Positions 4,999-5,128 of a stretch of DNA of 5,128 nt are shown here, one piece after another; the stretch's first letter is position 1; the number at the start of each line of letters is the position of its first letter. The position numbers and the translations under genes are program-made. The DNA comes from Desulfobacteraceae bacterium (lineage in GTDB: Bacteria > Desulfobacterota > Desulfobacteria > Desulfobacterales > DAOWNP01). The notes beneath the pieces were generated by a model, which saw nothing but the letters and a program-made list of their open reading frames with translations, was not told the origin of the DNA and ran no database searches. The stretch covers positions 1-5,128 of the forward strand of contig DAOWNP010000197.1 in the NCBI GenBank assembly GCA_030642545.1, read 5' to 3'.

Positions 4999-5128
4999 AA
5001 TTTTTTTTTATTAGTTTGATGAAAATAATACTCTTTCATTCGGGTAATAGATAATAAAAATATATTATTAATGCAAATAAATTATTTTGCTTTTTTGTAC
5101 ATTTTTTTGGATAGGGTCAGTAGAGTCA

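Noticed and set aside
5000..5080. Promoter for the minus-strand gene
   Set aside because: The upstream DNA is so rich in A and T that -10-like hexamers occur everywhere, and the best -35-like match (TTTGCA) is only 4/6.
5068..5128. Short open minus-strand frames entering from the right edge (peptides such as STDPIQKNVQKSK or LTLSKKMYKKAK)
   Set aside because: Two overlapping frames are both open for only about 15-20 codons, so neither can be preferred. This could be a gene end or a repeat, but the window stops too soon.
1..5128. CRISPR array, tRNA, rRNA or recognisable riboswitch
   Set aside because: No regularly spaced repeat-spacer pattern, no tRNA-like cloverleaf arms with a CCA end, and no conserved riboswitch core was seen on either strand.

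Overview
The window is AT-rich DNA from a Gram-negative bacterium. It is dominated by three tandem, same-strand paralogues (360-1436, 2103-3167, 3299-4357). Each encodes a secreted solute-binding protein of the TRAP-transporter DctP superfamily, 352-358 residues long with a signal peptide ending at residue 27. The motif order (GDEED, KMRVNQLQGA, LPFLFNAWAW, LGISPVPV, TGIINVAISPS, VTKYVNPLPIKYA) and the absence of the canonical carboxylate-binding arginine resemble the deltaproteobacterial and treponemal TPAT-like binding proteins. Together with the base composition and the repeat-bearing spacers, this suggests a member of Desulfobacterota. The taxonomic assignment is inference only.

Layout. 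Positions 1-168 hold a possible C-terminal fragment of an upstream gene, followed by a stem-loop (170-202) and a regulatory spacer. Gene 1 follows. The 666-bp gap after it holds a long AT-rich stem-loop (1525-1568), several small repeats, and a 251-bp MITE-like element (1788-2038) with perfect 14-bp terminal inverted repeats and no transposase. Genes 2 and 3 follow, 131 bp apart and probably co-transcribed. A hairpin (4425-4477) lies between gene 3 and a convergent, unrecognised minus-strand gene (4511-4984). Its start is probably a TTG codon, set by a well-spaced Shine-Dalgarno sequence.

How the genes work together. All three binding proteins should work in the periplasm, delivering ligands to a TRAP membrane complex. 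No DctQ/DctM membrane subunit and no TatT-like TPR partner is present here, so the membrane machinery must lie elsewhere. By hand count genes 1 and 3 are about 87% identical in protein over the first 340 residues, and genes 2 and 3 about 75%, aligned without gaps. The differences are concentrated in segments near the expected ligand cleft, while residues 152-243 are almost invariant even at synonymous sites. That pattern fits a family diversifying in ligand specificity while parts are homogenised by gene conversion. All three genes share a near-identical 20-nt leader around the ribosome binding site. I see no strong evidence of a wholly new system. The most notable points are the orphan SBP array, its mosaic conservation, and the MITE just upstream of gene 2.
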